A DNA stretch of 64,000 bases from Ascarosepion bandense (GCA_037127315.1 JBBBDQ010001294.1:804501-868500); one strand, 5' to 3'. Positions 44,470 through 56,079 are shown, counted from the stretch's first letter. Translations and numbers: made by a program. The notes: generated by a model not told the origin, from the letters alone.

Positions 44470-44845
44470 AACCAAATGCAATTGACAATTCTACTCCATC
44501 AGGTTCTTTTCTCACACTTCCCACCTCCTTTTTATACACTTGCTTTTCTGACAACTACAACCTCCAGGAATTTAAATGCAATGTCAATACCCATCTCTTA
44601 TCCACTTGACTCCAGTTCTTTCTACATCACCCCATATATCTTGTTCTTTTCCTTTCTCTCTATCTTTGCAACTGTCTTCACAAATGTGTTCCCATCCTTC
44701 TCCTGCCCTTTCTCTCATACCCCCTGTAACTGGTTTGTCTTTCTCTTCACTATCCTCCTGTTTAAACTTTTACTCTTCTGTAGTCCCCTGCGCATCAGTA
44801 GCAGTACCACCTTGCTGCTTGGAATAAAATGATTAAAAAGAAGTT
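44470..44845 (+). pseudogene. CR1-like LINE C-terminus and 3' end
   Basis: ttctgacaactacaacctcc and aatttaaatgcaatgtcaat correspond to the SYNLQEFKCNVN block. The tail ends at accaccttgctgcttgg and aaaatgattaaaaag. Frameshifted. Confidence 0.65.
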
Positions 44846-44849
44846 TTTT

Positions 44850-45590
44850 AAACATTAAAAAATAAGTTCTGATGTTTGTTCACTGAAATACTGATTTCAA
44901 GAAGTGGGTCAAGCTGAGTACTTTTCAATACCTACTCATATATACAAGTGAAGTGAAAGTCTTACTTTCAGACCTGAAGAAGGTTTGTCTACAGCACAAA
45001 TCGTAACATTAAATAATTAGAGGCATAACTGGAGAGTGATGGAACCAGTGACCTAAAGAATTGCTTACAAGTCTTATATTTAAAAAAAAGAATCTTTTAG
45101 GCATTAAATAACTGACAGAATTGATCTGCCATTCAAACAGAACAATCACTCAATCAATTCTCAAACATGAGTGAAGGCAAAGTTATAAACTTTTAGCACA
45201 AATCATCTGCATTTCTTCTGAAAAGTACAGAATGTTTTGGCTGCTCGTGTCAAAAACCAGCAACTGAGATCCAACAATATTGATAATATTGGTAACAAGT
45301 GTGGCTTTGGGAATCAATGATAACAATCAATAATAACTGAGGTGTCGGTTGAGATGTGGACATTGTTAATGAGAAAAATATTGTATTTGTTTCATTAATT
45401 TTCTTCTGTTTTTGCTTTTTGTTCTCAAATTATTTCTTTTTTTATTGGTATACTATTCAGTCTTTCTCCGGTCTTTCGTATTTGTTGCAATGCTAAGCCT
45501 TGTTTTTTGGAAGGTCATGAGTTCAATTCAGAGGTTGAAGTGGACAACTGAAGCAGCTCACTGACAAATACCTACCTCAGAATCTTAGAA
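44850..45590. other. No gene recognised
   Basis: AT-rich sequence. cagacctgaagaaggtttg at 44970 is only a weak hammerhead-like echo. Confidence 0.4.
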
Positions 45591-45594
45591 CAGG

Positions 45595-45700
45595 GGTAAT
45601 CATGGCTCTCCACACTCTCCTATCCCTCATAGTCTTTATCATCGTCAGTTCCTTTACCAAGCCTCCTGTCGCTCCATCGATTCATGTCAGCTTATCAGGT
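45595..45700 (-). pseudogene. RTE LINE C-terminal snippet
   Basis: gtaatcatggctctccacac on the plus strand is the complement of the RTE block at 29305-29335. Confidence 0.5.
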
Positions 45701-45701
45701 A

Positions 45702-46070
45702 GGTGGCTCATTGTTTTGCCCAGTTTGCCATCATTACACTCTGTGAATGTTGAATACTCAAAGCCTTCCTTCTTGTGGAATTCTCTTCCACATACTTGCT
45801 TTTCTGACAGTTACAATCTCCAAGAATTTAAATGTAAAGTCAATAGTCATCTCCTGTCTCACTAACTTACATCCTCTCTCTCATGCTTTTTCTTTATTCA
45901 CCCCACTCTCATCAGTACTCTCTTCCTTCTCTTACCCACTTCCTGACACCTCCTATCACCTGTCAGTCGTCTTTTTCATAACTTTCCCCCTATGTAACTC
46001 CCTGCAAAACAGTGGCAGTAAAATGCCTTGCTTGGGCAATATGATGAAAAAAAAAATCAGCACAAAAACT
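45702..46070 (+). pseudogene. CR1-like LINE C-terminus and 3' end
   Basis: The plus frame reads SFLWNSLPHTCFSDSYNLQE, then FKCKVNSHLLSH, the last conserved block of the family, followed by the UTR and tail atgccttgcttgggcaatatg. Confidence 0.75.
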
Positions 46071-46077
46071 CAGTCAT

Positions 46078-46123
<46 letters not shown>

Positions 46124-46158
46124 GGGGAAACTATAGAACACATATATATATATATATA

Positions 46159-46178
46159 TTATGGGGAAACTATAGAAC

Positions 46179-46210
<32 letters not shown>

Positions 46211-46230
46211 GTTCTATAGTTTCCCCATAA
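46159..46230. repeat. Perfect 72-bp palindrome around a (TA)n core
   Basis: ttatggggaaactatagaac, then TA repeats, then its exact inverse. A direct third copy of the arm begins at 46120. Confidence 0.9.
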
Positions 46231-46634
46231 TTTATAGAAGCTAATCTGTCTTGCCTGCTATTTGCAATTTTAGGTTGCCATTTCTTTCTGTGGTAGACTG
46301 GTTGCCAACCAAGGCTATAGAACCTATCTGTCCTGCCTGCTATTTATCAGTCAGTTAAGTGCCATAAGCAATACAGGTATGGGCAATCCTGTCTCTTTCA
46401 ATTCATGACTGACTAAGCAGAAGATTTTCCCACAATAAGTTGTTATTTCTTTCTGCGGTAGGCTGGTTTTCAATCTGTCCTGCTATTTAACCCATTGCTG
46501 GAGAAAGAAGAAATGGATTAATACCCTTCCAAGGGGTATTTGCACATAAGTGAATGCAACAAACTTAACTGAAATTCAAACTCAGCTTTCCAATATCTTA
46601 GACAGAGCTGATATCCATTACACCACAGCGAACA
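46231..46634 (-). mobile_element. SINE-1, partial copy followed by a full copy
   Basis: 46231-46345 holds only the middle (ggtagactggttgccaacc, aaggctatagaac). 46347-46634 is a complete minus-strand copy ending at the tRNA-like head (ccattacaccacagcg). Confidence 0.7.
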
Positions 46635-46854
46635 CAAGTTTAAATAATGATAATCCTGAAAATCCAAGAGAATATTTTGTATGCTAAATATGTTAACTTT
46701 TATGAAAAGAAATCTATCAACATTTTTACTACTGTTTGCTTGATACAAGGTCTAAGAGCTACTCAAAATATTCGATCAATGAATGATGTTGTTATAAGAT
46801 CAGACAAGGAGGGAGAAAGCGGTACATATGAATATCTAGGTTAAATAACAACTC

Positions 46855-47185
46855 TAGCCTGAAGAGGTCGTAGTGATTAGGAAAGCATTCTTTCAGGTTT
46901 TTTTTTCCACAGTATAATAGTTCTTGGGCAGGAGCTATCTGACTAGAATACAAAGGGGATGGGGATGAGCCAACTCTGTGTATGCAGCATGACGTGTCTT
47001 TGCTGTGAAGGTCTTGACTGTTGAAACTAAGGAATCTAGCTCAAGTGAACTTTTACCACAGAAAAAGTGGTAGATTAGTGAAATGTTATCAAGGTTTCAT
47101 CTGTGGAAAAGTGGGTGGAGGCTAGAAAATAATTCATCCCCCACCCCAACAAAAAATGCTTTTGACTTCTGTCAGGGCTGGAAAG
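46855..47185 (-). repeat. Unclassified LINE-like repeat, copy 2
   Basis: agcctgaagaggtcgtag, gaatacaaaggggatgggg, tatgcagcatgacg and gtgggtggaggc match the copy at 21.04 kb in order. Confidence 0.5.
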
Positions 47186-47200
47186 ATCCGAACCAGATCA

Positions 47201-47489
47201 GTCAGTCAGTTAAGTGCCATACATGATACGCACTCGGGTGACCATATCGTGAAAGAGACATGACTGACTAGGCTGAAGATTTTCCTGCCATCACTTCCAG
47301 CAGTAGACTGGTTGCCAACCTAGACTATAGAACCAAATCTGTCCTGCTGTTTAGCCTATAGCTGGAGAGAGAAGTGATGGATTCATATCTTTCCCAAGGG
47401 TATTTGCATATATGTGAATGCACTGAATTGAACTGGAATTCAAACTCAGTTCTATGATTTCTCATTCCGAGCTGATATCCACTGCACCA
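47201..47489 (-). mobile_element. SINE-1, first of a tandem pair
   Basis: Minus-strand copy ending at actgcacc. Preceded by aaccagatca, which recurs (aacccagatca) before the next copy. Confidence 0.8.
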
Positions 47490-47497
47490 ACCCAGAT

Positions 47498-47807
47498 CAG
47501 TCAGTCAGTTAAGTGCCATACATGATACACGCTTGGACGATCATGTATCAAAAGAGACATGACTGACTGGGCAGAAGATTATCCCGCAGTAGGTTGCCAT
47601 TGCTTTCTGCAGTAGACTGGTTGCCGACCAAGGCTATAGAACCCAATCTGTCCTGTTATTCAACCCATAACTGGAAGGAATAGACGGATTAATACCTTTC
47701 CCAAGGGTATTTGCGCATAAGTGAATGCAATGAATTTGGCTGGAATTCGAACTCGGCTCCCCGATTTCTCGTTCCGAGCCGATATCCAATGCACCACAAC
47801 ACATATC
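47498..47807 (-). mobile_element. SINE-1, second of a tandem pair
   Basis: Well-preserved minus-strand copy with ggagccgagttcgaattccag and cggctcggaacgag-type head sequence, the closest to a consensus in this window. Confidence 0.85.
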
Positions 47808-47809
47808 AA

Positions 47810-49890
47810 TATTCCAGTTGTACAAAGTTGACAAAAAATATCACTCTAACATTAGGTTATGAACATGTGTTTTTATAATACTCAGCATATGGTGACAGAT
47901 TGAAGAAGAAACAATGAAAACTTAAAGAAACAAACAATTGTAATAATGCAAAAATACAATAAATGAAAAATCAGAATAGATATCTCTTGTATGAAAAAAA
48001 AAAGTTAAGTGGAGATGTAAAGGTGTTCAGTGAAGTGTACAGAATGAGAGGGAGGATGATTTCTGCTTTACTAGGGTGACGTTCTATGGCTAGCTGGTTT
48101 AGTCTAATGTCTCTTGGAAATGGGAGGTTGCTTTCCAACAAAGTCTGTGAACCAGGGCCAAGATGTCATCTAACTATCGAATATCCATTTGATGGGCTAT
48201 TATGTTCTTTTTTAGGCTCCAGTCTTTATTTTGTTTCTTTAAGTGGGGAGTGGGTACTATTAGATGAAAATTTTGGATTGTATTATTTTTTTTTCTTTGA
48301 GTGTGTGAGTGAACAGAAGATATGTTACTTGTGTAGCTGATGAACTTTCACCTAAATTTTGTGCATTCACGTCCATTAACGTCCAGCCACTGGTAGAAAT
48401 TAGTATAGTGCAAATCAGAAGATCTTATTTTAGAAAGAATAAAGCATGAAAATAATAAAAGTCATTCAAGTGTGAATGTTAGTGTTTGGATTATACCTTA
48501 AATACACAAAGAAGTTTCTAGCTGAAAAGAAATAAAACAAGTGGACCCTCCCCAAAAACGTCTCTTACGAGCAGCACAGTGCCAGAAATGATGGAATGTT
48601 AAATAGGTCAGTGATAACAATAGTATATTTACTTTCCCCAGCACATAAATGAGTATTGGTTGTGGTTTCTGATAATGATGACATTGGCAGATCAGATATT
48701 ATAGACATTTCACTTACTGATCTAACAAACAAGTAAAATTATAGACTGACTGATTGACAGATATGAAAAGATTGTAACGGATATCAGGAAGAGATACGAG
48801 TAGAATGAAATCACTGTTTGCAGGCAGATATTAGATATACAAATAGATACTTAAAGTAAGTATGATGAAACGAAAGTTATGTACATAAATGAATAGTTAT
48901 TAGAGGAATGGCATATTTGTTACTGCTTTTTCATCTGTACTACTATTAGACAACATATTTCTATGAAAGTGTATAATTTGCATGTATTTATATAAGCAAA
49001 AAATGTGAGAAAAATACAAACAGTAGGAGAAGGATTTTGAGTCTGAGTTTTGTTTAACAACATATCAAACTGTGTGGTTTATTTAATGCCAAAAAGTTAG
49101 GATTTAGGGTATTTAGTCAGATTTCGATGAAAAAAGTTTTTTCTTTTGTAGAAAACTCAAGACTGGTTTTGTCTTATGTCTTGTTGCTAATAGTTTGTTC
49201 TTCAAGAATGTATTAATGATAATATTTTTTCTTCAAATATGTATTGTTGGTAATATTTCTTTCAAATATGCATAGCTGGTAATATTCTTTCTTAAAAATG
49301 TATAGTTGATTTTCTAAGTGCTGCTTAGATGTGGCACAACAATGAGAGTATGGGGTACCTAGTGAGAATCAAAATCAATACTCACTTGTAATAGGTTCTA
49401 GCAAGACAAGCTTGTTAACAATTACACCACACTGAGGTGCCTTAAAAAATGAATAGTTGATAATATTTATTTTCAAAAATGTATTATTGATAATATTTAA
49501 TATGTATAGTTGGTAATATTTGTTTTACAAAAAGCATTGTTGGTAATATTTTTTCTTAAAAAAAATTGCTAGAAATTTTACTATAAAAGTGTATTTTTAT
49601 ACTTTCATAGTATTTGAACCCAGTTTATCGAGTTGACCATTGGTGGGGCCCTAACAGTTGCTACCACACTGGATCATAGTTGAACCTAGGAACAACAGCA
49701 ATTAAGAAGTGGTTCTATGCTCCTCAAAACCTCCCAATCAGAGAGACCTTGCTGCCAGATGCAGTTTATCATCATACCCAGGATGAAGTACAAGGAGAGG
49801 GAATCAAAACCATGTCAACCATTTTTGTAAAAAGGGAAATTTAACAAAAGTTGCTCACTGCAAAAACAGAAAAGCCAGAATATATATATA
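47810..49890. other. No gene recognised; short interspersed tggtaatatt repeats
   Basis: Between 49190 and 49570 a short unit (aaatatgtatagttggtaatatt, variable) recurs about eight times, interrupted at about 49315-49440 by a foreign block. Otherwise AT-rich. Confidence 0.5.
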
Positions 49891-49894
49891 TATT

Positions 49895-50410
49895 TTTTAT
49901 AATTGTTTCACCCCAAGCAAGGCAGTATAGCCACTGGTGCGCAGGGGGTTACATGAGAGGAGAGCAAAAAAAAGAACAGGATACAGAGGGTTTTGAAGAA
50001 AAGATATGAGAAAGATGGGAATCAGAGATAAATGATGGCAATGAAGATTGTAGCTATCAGGGAAGTAAATATACAGAAGGGAGTTCCATAGGTAGGAAGT
50101 GCAAGAAAAGAAACTGATAGACTAGAAGTGGAAGTTACATTTGACTGTTTTCACTGTAAAAATGTTGGTATTTAGTTGCAAATCTAGTAGCTCGAGTAAA
50201 TTTGTGTAGATGGGGCACCAGGGAAATATTTGTAGAAAAGACAGAGAGAAATCACATCACATCAATGAGAAAGTGACTCAAATCGAGCTGTCAAATCGGG
50301 ATCGATTAAATTGCAGATCTTCCTTTGGATTTTGTTGAGAACTCCAAGATGAACAGCAGGAGCACCCGACCATATATGGCAACACTATTCAATTCACAAA
50401 GGAATGTTAG
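49895..50410 (-). pseudogene. CR1-like LINE 3' end
   Basis: caccccaagcaaggcag tail at 49910, gtagctatcagggaag, caaatctagtagctcgag with no SINE at the site, and cagcaggagcacccgacc at 50355. Confidence 0.75.
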
Positions 50411-50444
50411 ATTTGTATAATATATATATTCTAAACACCTTTTT

Positions 50445-50490
50445 TAATCATTTGACCCCAAGTAAGGTAACAAAGCCACTAAAATACAAG
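50445..50490 (-). mobile_element. CR1-like LINE 3' terminal 45 bp
   Basis: tttaatcatttgaccccaag and aaggtaacaaagccac only, just beyond the preceding copy. Confidence 0.55.
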
Positions 50491-50789
50491 CAGTTATAGT
50501 TGGAAAATCTGTACAAAACACTATCAAAGAGAAAAAGCAGTAAAAGAACAAGAATTAAACTGCCACACTCTACATTATTCATAAGTATTACTTCTTCCAC
50601 AATATATAGTAGCTACTTAAATACAAACAGCAATAGCCTTGATTGTGTTCCAAGTCAAAACAGTTTTTTGCTTTTGCTATAGAAGGATGTGACAACACTA
50701 TCATGAAATTTAAATATACTCTTATTTGACAAGTGAAGTCAACTGCAATGGCAGGACAAATGCTTTCCTTTGTTGACTGAAGTTGTCTA

Positions 50790-51606
50790 AAAAGTTTTTA
50801 AGGTTAAGAAGACAGTAGATAATGATTGTCATTGCATTTAAATTTTTGAAGATCTAGGTTGACTGTGAAGCAAGGAGCCAGAAGAGAGTTCCACAAGCGA
50901 GATGTGTGACAGAAGTAACTGTTAGCATAGAAGATTGTGCAAATTTAACTTTGCCACTGATCTAGTCAGTCAGTCACTCAGTTATGTGATACATGCTTGA
51001 GTGGTCATGTCTTTTTCAATACATGACTGCCTAGGCAGAAAATTTTCCCGCAACAGGTTGACATTTCTTTCTGTATTAGACTGGTTGCCAAACAAGGCTA
51101 TAGAACCTAATCTGTCCTACTGTTCAACCCATAGAAAGAACAGATGAATTAATACTTTTCACATTACATACTTTGTGTGTAAATGAATGAAACAAATTTA
51201 AGCTTGACTTTCTGATTTCTCATTCTGAGCTGATATCCATTAAACCACAATACACATCAAATCTAGTTCTGTGCTTAAATTCATAAAGTCTAGTTACCAT
51301 AGAGAACAGTTCATCTGAACATTTACCATGAAAGTATTTACAGAAAAGACATAAGGAAGCTACATTATGGTGGAGGGAAAGTGATTGAAGCTGAGATGCA
51401 TGGTCAGTACCAATAAAATTGGTGATACTTGTTTGAAGTTTATCAAGAATTTCTAAATATATAGCAGAAGCACCAGACCTGACGTAGCAGAAGTATTCAA
51501 AACAAGGGTGAATGGTAGATTTATAAGATAGTTTCTGATGAGAAATATTCTCCAGTACTTTCCTAGCAGCAGACCTATCTATTGATTCAATATAATCTTT
51601 CCACAT
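50790..51606 (-). pseudogene. CR1-like LINE RT C-terminus, interrupted by a SINE
   Basis: The minus strand from 51606 gives a 128-residue frame: MWKDYIESIDRSAARKV, KSTIHPCFEYFCYVRSGAS, AIYLEILDKLQTSI, SLSLHHNVASLCLFCKYFHG, KCSDELFSMVTRLYEF, then the UTR. This is the segment after the RT catalytic box in CR1/Jockey-group elements. A SINE-1 at 50966-51260 splits the UTR. Confidence 0.8.
50966..51260 (-). mobile_element. SINE-1 at the same LINE position as the 41.8 kb copy
   Basis: Minus-strand copy with gatctag on the left (50959-50965) and aatctag on the right (51260-51266), within the LINE motif ccaatctagtagc. Confidence 0.75.
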
Positions 51607-51824
51607 GCGTTAATCTGAGAAGGTGTGATGAGTCACTCACCTAGAGTTCAGCATCAGCCACGATGATGAAAGTTAAAAAGAGTTTTCTCAGACATTTTGG
51701 TGACATTAAAATTAAAAAGCCATTCATGACAACAGAAAGTAAATCATTTTTTATATTAGCTGCCAATTTGACCTTATCAAACTGCCTAGACTCATTATTC
51801 TTCTTCTTTTATGTGCCATATTTT

Positions 51825-52860
51825 TTTATAATCATTTCACCCCAAGCAACGCAGAACTGTCACTGGTGCAAAGTGGTTACATAAGAGGGGAATGATGAGA
51901 AAGAGGAACAAGTTACAGGGGTGTCAGAAAATTAGTAAGAAAATGATGAGAATAGAGGTGTGAAGAGGGCTGCACAAGAGTAGAGTGGAAAGGAAGAACA
52001 TAAAACAAGGGTTGTCAAGGAAAGGATGCAAGTCAAGGTGATAAGAGATGGCAATTGACTTTGCATTTAAAATCTTGGAGAGTGTAACTTTCAGAGAAGC
52101 AAGTATACAGAAGGGAATTCCACAGGTGAGAAGTGCGAGCAAAGAAGCTGCTACAGTAAAAGTGGCAGTTAAATTTGATTGGTTTCATGCAGAGGGAGCA
52201 TCAGGGAGCTAAGCTCATTGGAACAGAAGCCATGAAAGTATTTGTAGAAGAGACAGAGGGAAGCCACATCAGTTAGAAAGTGACTGGAGTTAAGCTACCA
52301 GGTCAGGATTAATTACATTACAGATTCTTTGTTGAATTGTGTCAAGAAGCTCGAGATGAATATGTACCCCTACCACCCAACCATGATGTGACAGCAGTAT
52401 TCACTGCACAGGCGAACGGTAGATTTATATGTGTGCAAGATGAATTTAGATGAGAAAACTTCCTGGCCCAATAAAGTGAACCAAACTTCTGAGCAGCAGA
52501 TTTATCTATGGATTCAATGTAGTCATTCCTCTTGAGATTGGTTGATAGATTTAGGCCAAGGAGGCAGTGTTTTGCTTTCAAAGAGACTAAACTGATCCAT
52601 TCTAATAGGGGATATTTCATTTTGGAAGCATTAAAATTTATGAGCCATTTCTTGCCCCAGTCTACCACAGATTAGAGGTTCTTTTCAAGATCAGCAGTGA
52701 AATTAGCTTTGTCAGCCTAGACAGATTTTTCTTATCAACATGGGAGTAAATGGTTGTGTTGTCAGCATAAATGCCTATTTGGGATCTGAATATATCAGGG
52801 AGATTGTTGATGAAGATCAGAAAAGTGTAGGACCTAGACTAGAGCCTTGAGGATGTAGGC
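51825..52860 (-). pseudogene. CR1-like LINE with RT catalytic box
   Basis: The minus strand from 52860 reads PQGSSLGPTLFLIFINNLPD, then IFRSQIGIYADNTTIYS, where YADN replaces the catalytic YADD. It continues with WLINFNASKMKYPLLEW, LLGLNLSTNLKRNDYIESID and KSAAQKFGSLYWARKF, then the UTR and tail at 51840 (caccccaagcaacgcag). One of the longest CR1-type copies here, but frameshifted. Confidence 0.8.
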
Positions 52861-52920
52861 AATCATGGCCCTCCACATCTTACTGTCACTTGTAGTTCTT
52901 AATATATTTTGTCCTGACAG
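52861..52920 (-). pseudogene. RTE LINE C-terminal snippet
   Basis: gtaggcaatcatggccctcc on the plus strand is the complement of gggccatgatcacctac. Confidence 0.55.
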
Positions 52921-52921
52921 G

Positions 52922-53480
52922 AATAATTGGTTGTGCCATCAGCATCAATACTGTGTTGAGAACTGATGCCATTATGAAGGTCATTCATAAAAATTAAGAA
53001 CAACTAGACTGGATAAGAGGCTTTAGCTTTGGATAGCAACTTGTCTATATCTCACTGTGTGGAATTGAGTAGTCTGAACTCTCTAACCTTGGTAGGTAAT
53101 CTTCCTAGAGATGGTATCTCGATAAAAAACATTGAGTTCCCAGTCTCCTAAACTGGTTGGGATTAGTAAGGGCATACAGCTGTAAAACTCATTCCAATAT
53201 TACATCATGGTTCACTGATGGAGCTACCAAGAAAACCCTGTTCAACCCATGCTAGCATGGAAACAGATATTAAATGATAATGATGATGATGATAATGAGT
53301 TCATGATGATGATGATGATGATGATGATGATAAGCATGGGTCCATGGATAGAGCCTTAGGCAATGCCTGCATTAATACACAAAGATTTAGAGAAGTGGCC
53401 ATTCAGGACCACTTTCACTTAGTGATTTGATAAAAAAGACTGAGTCAGTTTAAAAATCCATCCATTAAAATCAAATTGGA
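52922..53480 (-). pseudogene. CR1-like LINE RT core, split by a SINE
   Basis: The upstream part (53480-53335) reads GWIFKLTQSFLSNH, VVLNGHFSKSLCINAGIA, GSIHGPML. The downstream part (53010-52922) reads FLIFMNDLHNGISSQHSID, ADGTTNYS. The two join across the SINE at 53025-53334 in the order of RT motifs B and C, with the YADD box decayed to DADG. Confidence 0.65.
53025..53334 (+). mobile_element. Cephalopod-type SINE with (ATG)n tail
   Basis: ggatagcaacttgtctatatc, ctggttgggattagtaaggg, catacagctgtaaaac, cccatgctagcatggaaac, then a long ATG repeat (53276-53332). The gttgggattaggaagggcat and catgctagcatgg blocks with an (ATG)n tail are familiar to me from octopus and squid genomes. gataag flanks both ends. 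Confidence 0.65.
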
Positions 53481-53494
53481 AAAGGATACTCGAA

Positions 53495-54180
53495 ATGGTA
53501 CTCACTAAAGGAAACGATAGTGACATCAGCAAACAACATTGCCCCAAAGGAAATCAGGCGCAGAAGAAAAATGAGTGGATAACTGAAGAGATTCTTGACA
53601 TGATGCAAAAGAGGCAGAAAATGATATCAAGACATAGAATGGAGTACAGGAAACTACACAAGGAAATAAGAAGAAAATGCATGCAGGCTAAAGAGGAATG
53701 GCTCAATGACAAATGTGCAGAAGTAGAGAGACTGGGCAGGCATAATAAAGCAGACATGCATAATGAAATAAAAGAACTGACAAGAAAAAAACCCTGCTCT
53801 TCAACAGGATGTATAAAATCCAAGAATGGGACAATCATATTGAAAAAAGAGGAAATACTGCAACGATGGGAAGAATATATAAAAGATCTTTTCCACGACA
53901 AGAGAGAGCAACCGATAATACACAAAGATGTGGACAGACCAGAAATATTAAAGTCTGAAGTGGAATCTGCAATAGCCAAACTGAACAGAAACAAAGCAGC
54001 GGGACTAGATAGCATAGTCATAGAGCTTCTAATAGACTTGGAAGAATTTGGCATAGAGAAAATTACAGAAATAATAAATGAAATTTATAATTGTGGTGTA
54101 ATACCAGATGATCTCAAAAAGCTGATCTTCATAGCCCTACTTAAGAAGCCAGGTGCAAACGAGTACGAACTCCACAGAAC
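53495..54180 (+). pseudogene. RTE LINE, linker and RT N-terminal part
   Basis: A 239-residue frame (53495-54214) reads KKNEWITEEILDMMQKRQKM, a basic linker, ILQRWEEYIKDLFHDKRE, SEVESAIAKLNRNKAAGLD, GIEKITEIINEIYNCGVIP, LIFIALLKKPGANEYELHRT. This is the region between endonuclease and RT palm in RTE elements. It stops before the catalytic YADD box and meets an inverted copy. Confidence 0.85.
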
Positions 54181-54214
54181 CATCAGAAGTCCTCCTTCTT
54201 CATTACATGCTTAG

Positions 54215-54562
54215 AAAGTTCAACCACCTCTTTTTGGTGTTAAGTATTTAGTACCTGATTTCTTAGGAAGTGCTATGAAAATAGCTTCCTGTATCTCACC
54301 ACTGTTGTAGATTTAATTTATTATTTTTGTGATCTTGTCTATGCCTAATTCATCTATGGCTGCCAGCATCTATATTACTATTTTGTCTGACATTGCTGTA
54401 TCTGTTCAATTTGATCAGTACAGCTTTCATTTCAATTCTTAATATTCCCTGTTCTCTTTTGTTATGGAAGCATTCTTCGATATATTTATTCCATCTCTGA
54501 AGTTTGTTCATTGTTCCATATATTTTCTGCAAAGGTTGATAAACCATAAAAAACAAATCAAT
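54215..54562 (-). pseudogene. RTE LINE, inverted copy of the same region
   Basis: The minus strand reads LQRWNKYIEECFHNKREQGI, EMKAVLIKLNRYSN, then frameshifted GIDKITKIINKIYNSG and IFIALPKKSGTKY. It covers the same region as its plus-strand neighbour, so these are two separate insertions. Confidence 0.7.
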
Positions 54563-54687
54563 CAATCTGTTACTAACAACTGAGCTCTTCAGTATGGTAC
54601 CTAAACTATTTCACTGGTGTCAAGATCTTATTAATTTACAGTTGAGCTGGCTAGATGTTGCCATACATTCTATGCTAATGGTTTTTT

Positions 54688-54915
54688 TTCTCACACTTCT
54701 CTCTTGTGAAACTCCCTTCCAGCTCCATGCTTTCCAACCAACTTTAATCTGCAAAATTTAAATGCAATGTCAAAAGCTATCTAATATTCTCGCAATTATT
54801 CTTTTCTCTTCCCACTCATTATTAATGTTTCTGTTCCTAATTCTTCCACACTTTCTAACTCATTGTATCTTAGTGGCTTTACTGCCTTGCATGGAGTAAG
54901 CAAATTTAAAAAAAT
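54688..54915 (+). mobile_element. CR1-like LINE 3' end
   Basis: tctcacacttctctcttgtg, caaaatttaaatgcaatgtc, tatcttagtggctttactgcc, gcatggagtaagcaaattt. Confidence 0.6.
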
Positions 54916-54919
54916 GCAT

Positions 54920-56075
54920 TCTGTACCTAATAAGATTCACCACATTTTATCATCAAGAAATACTGATGACTACGAAATACATTTTATTAATTATTCTTGT
55001 TCCCTGTGTTTGAAATCTGTGTAATCGCCATAGTTTTGAGAGGCAAAATATAGTTGGTTGATAATGAATAGGCTGAAATACTTAAGAAATTAATTCTTCA
55101 AAGATCTGTGAGTTTGGCTGTAAAACTTAGAAATTAATGCTATTAAAAACTCATCTTTCAGACAATATGAACAACACTGCAAGTGGGAGCTGAACTGTTT
55201 TTATTGCAACTCTCCAGATCTTAATGATAAAAGTGCAGACAATTTATTTTTGGTTCTTTCATTCCTCACTTTTTATTTTATTTCACTTTAATATTTGAAT
55301 TCACACACTTTTTTTTTCTTTCTAAATTCATATATTTTATTTCGACTGTCACAAGTAATAGAAACCAGACAGTAAATTACCAAGACAAGGAAACAATACA
55401 AAAATATTAAACAATTAACTAAAAAATGTTTTTTTCTCTTCAAACCCATCTTTCAATCAGAATGATACAAAATCATTTTGATAATTCTAGGGATCACTAA
55501 AGAAATAAGGCACACATTCAGTACAGATTAAGCATGAAACTAAAAAGACACAATACATAAAAGTAAAATGATTTGCTGATAAAAGTCTTACAAAATAACC
55601 CGTCATTGGTGAGTAGGAGTGGGAGTTTCATACTTTTGCCAAGGGCATTTGCATATATGAGAATTATAATGAATCTAAATGTAAGATACTCAATAATAGG
55701 CAAATCAATATATTGCCGTCATTTTAGACAGAATATTGATATAATTATTTTGCTATCATTTTTGATGGCATAGACCCACGCATATTAGAATTGTAGAGGA
55801 TAGGAAATTAAGAATTAAAATCAACCTTTTCCTTCACTTTTAAAATTCACAATGACATGTGAAATCCTGGTTTTGCTAAATAGATAAAGGATTGAGCATG
55901 TGCTTAAACAAAAAGTCGAAACCGGATTTTGCGAGTAGATGTCAAATTGGTTTTCTGACTAATGGGAGTGATTTGCAAGACTAAAAAGATTTAGCAATCC
56001 AGTGTGAAAAATCTAAATGACTATAAAATGCCTCCGTTAGCATCATTTAAACAGTCAGATGGGAGCAGCAATACT
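54920..56075. other. No gene recognised
   Basis: AT-rich. A stub resembling a SINE body (ttttgccaagggcatttgc) lies at 55635-55655. Confidence 0.5.
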
Positions 56076-56079
56076 ACAC

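Noticed and set aside
44960..45010. Additional hammerhead from cctgaagaaggtttgtctacag
   Set aside because: No GAAA in register and no stem II; only the first core strand is suggestive.
47634..47834. Minus-strand frame of 66 residues
   Set aside because: It is the translation of a SINE-1 copy.
53554..54054. 166-residue minus-strand frame
   Set aside because: It is the antisense of the RTE reverse transcriptase frame on the plus strand, which has clear conserved blocks.
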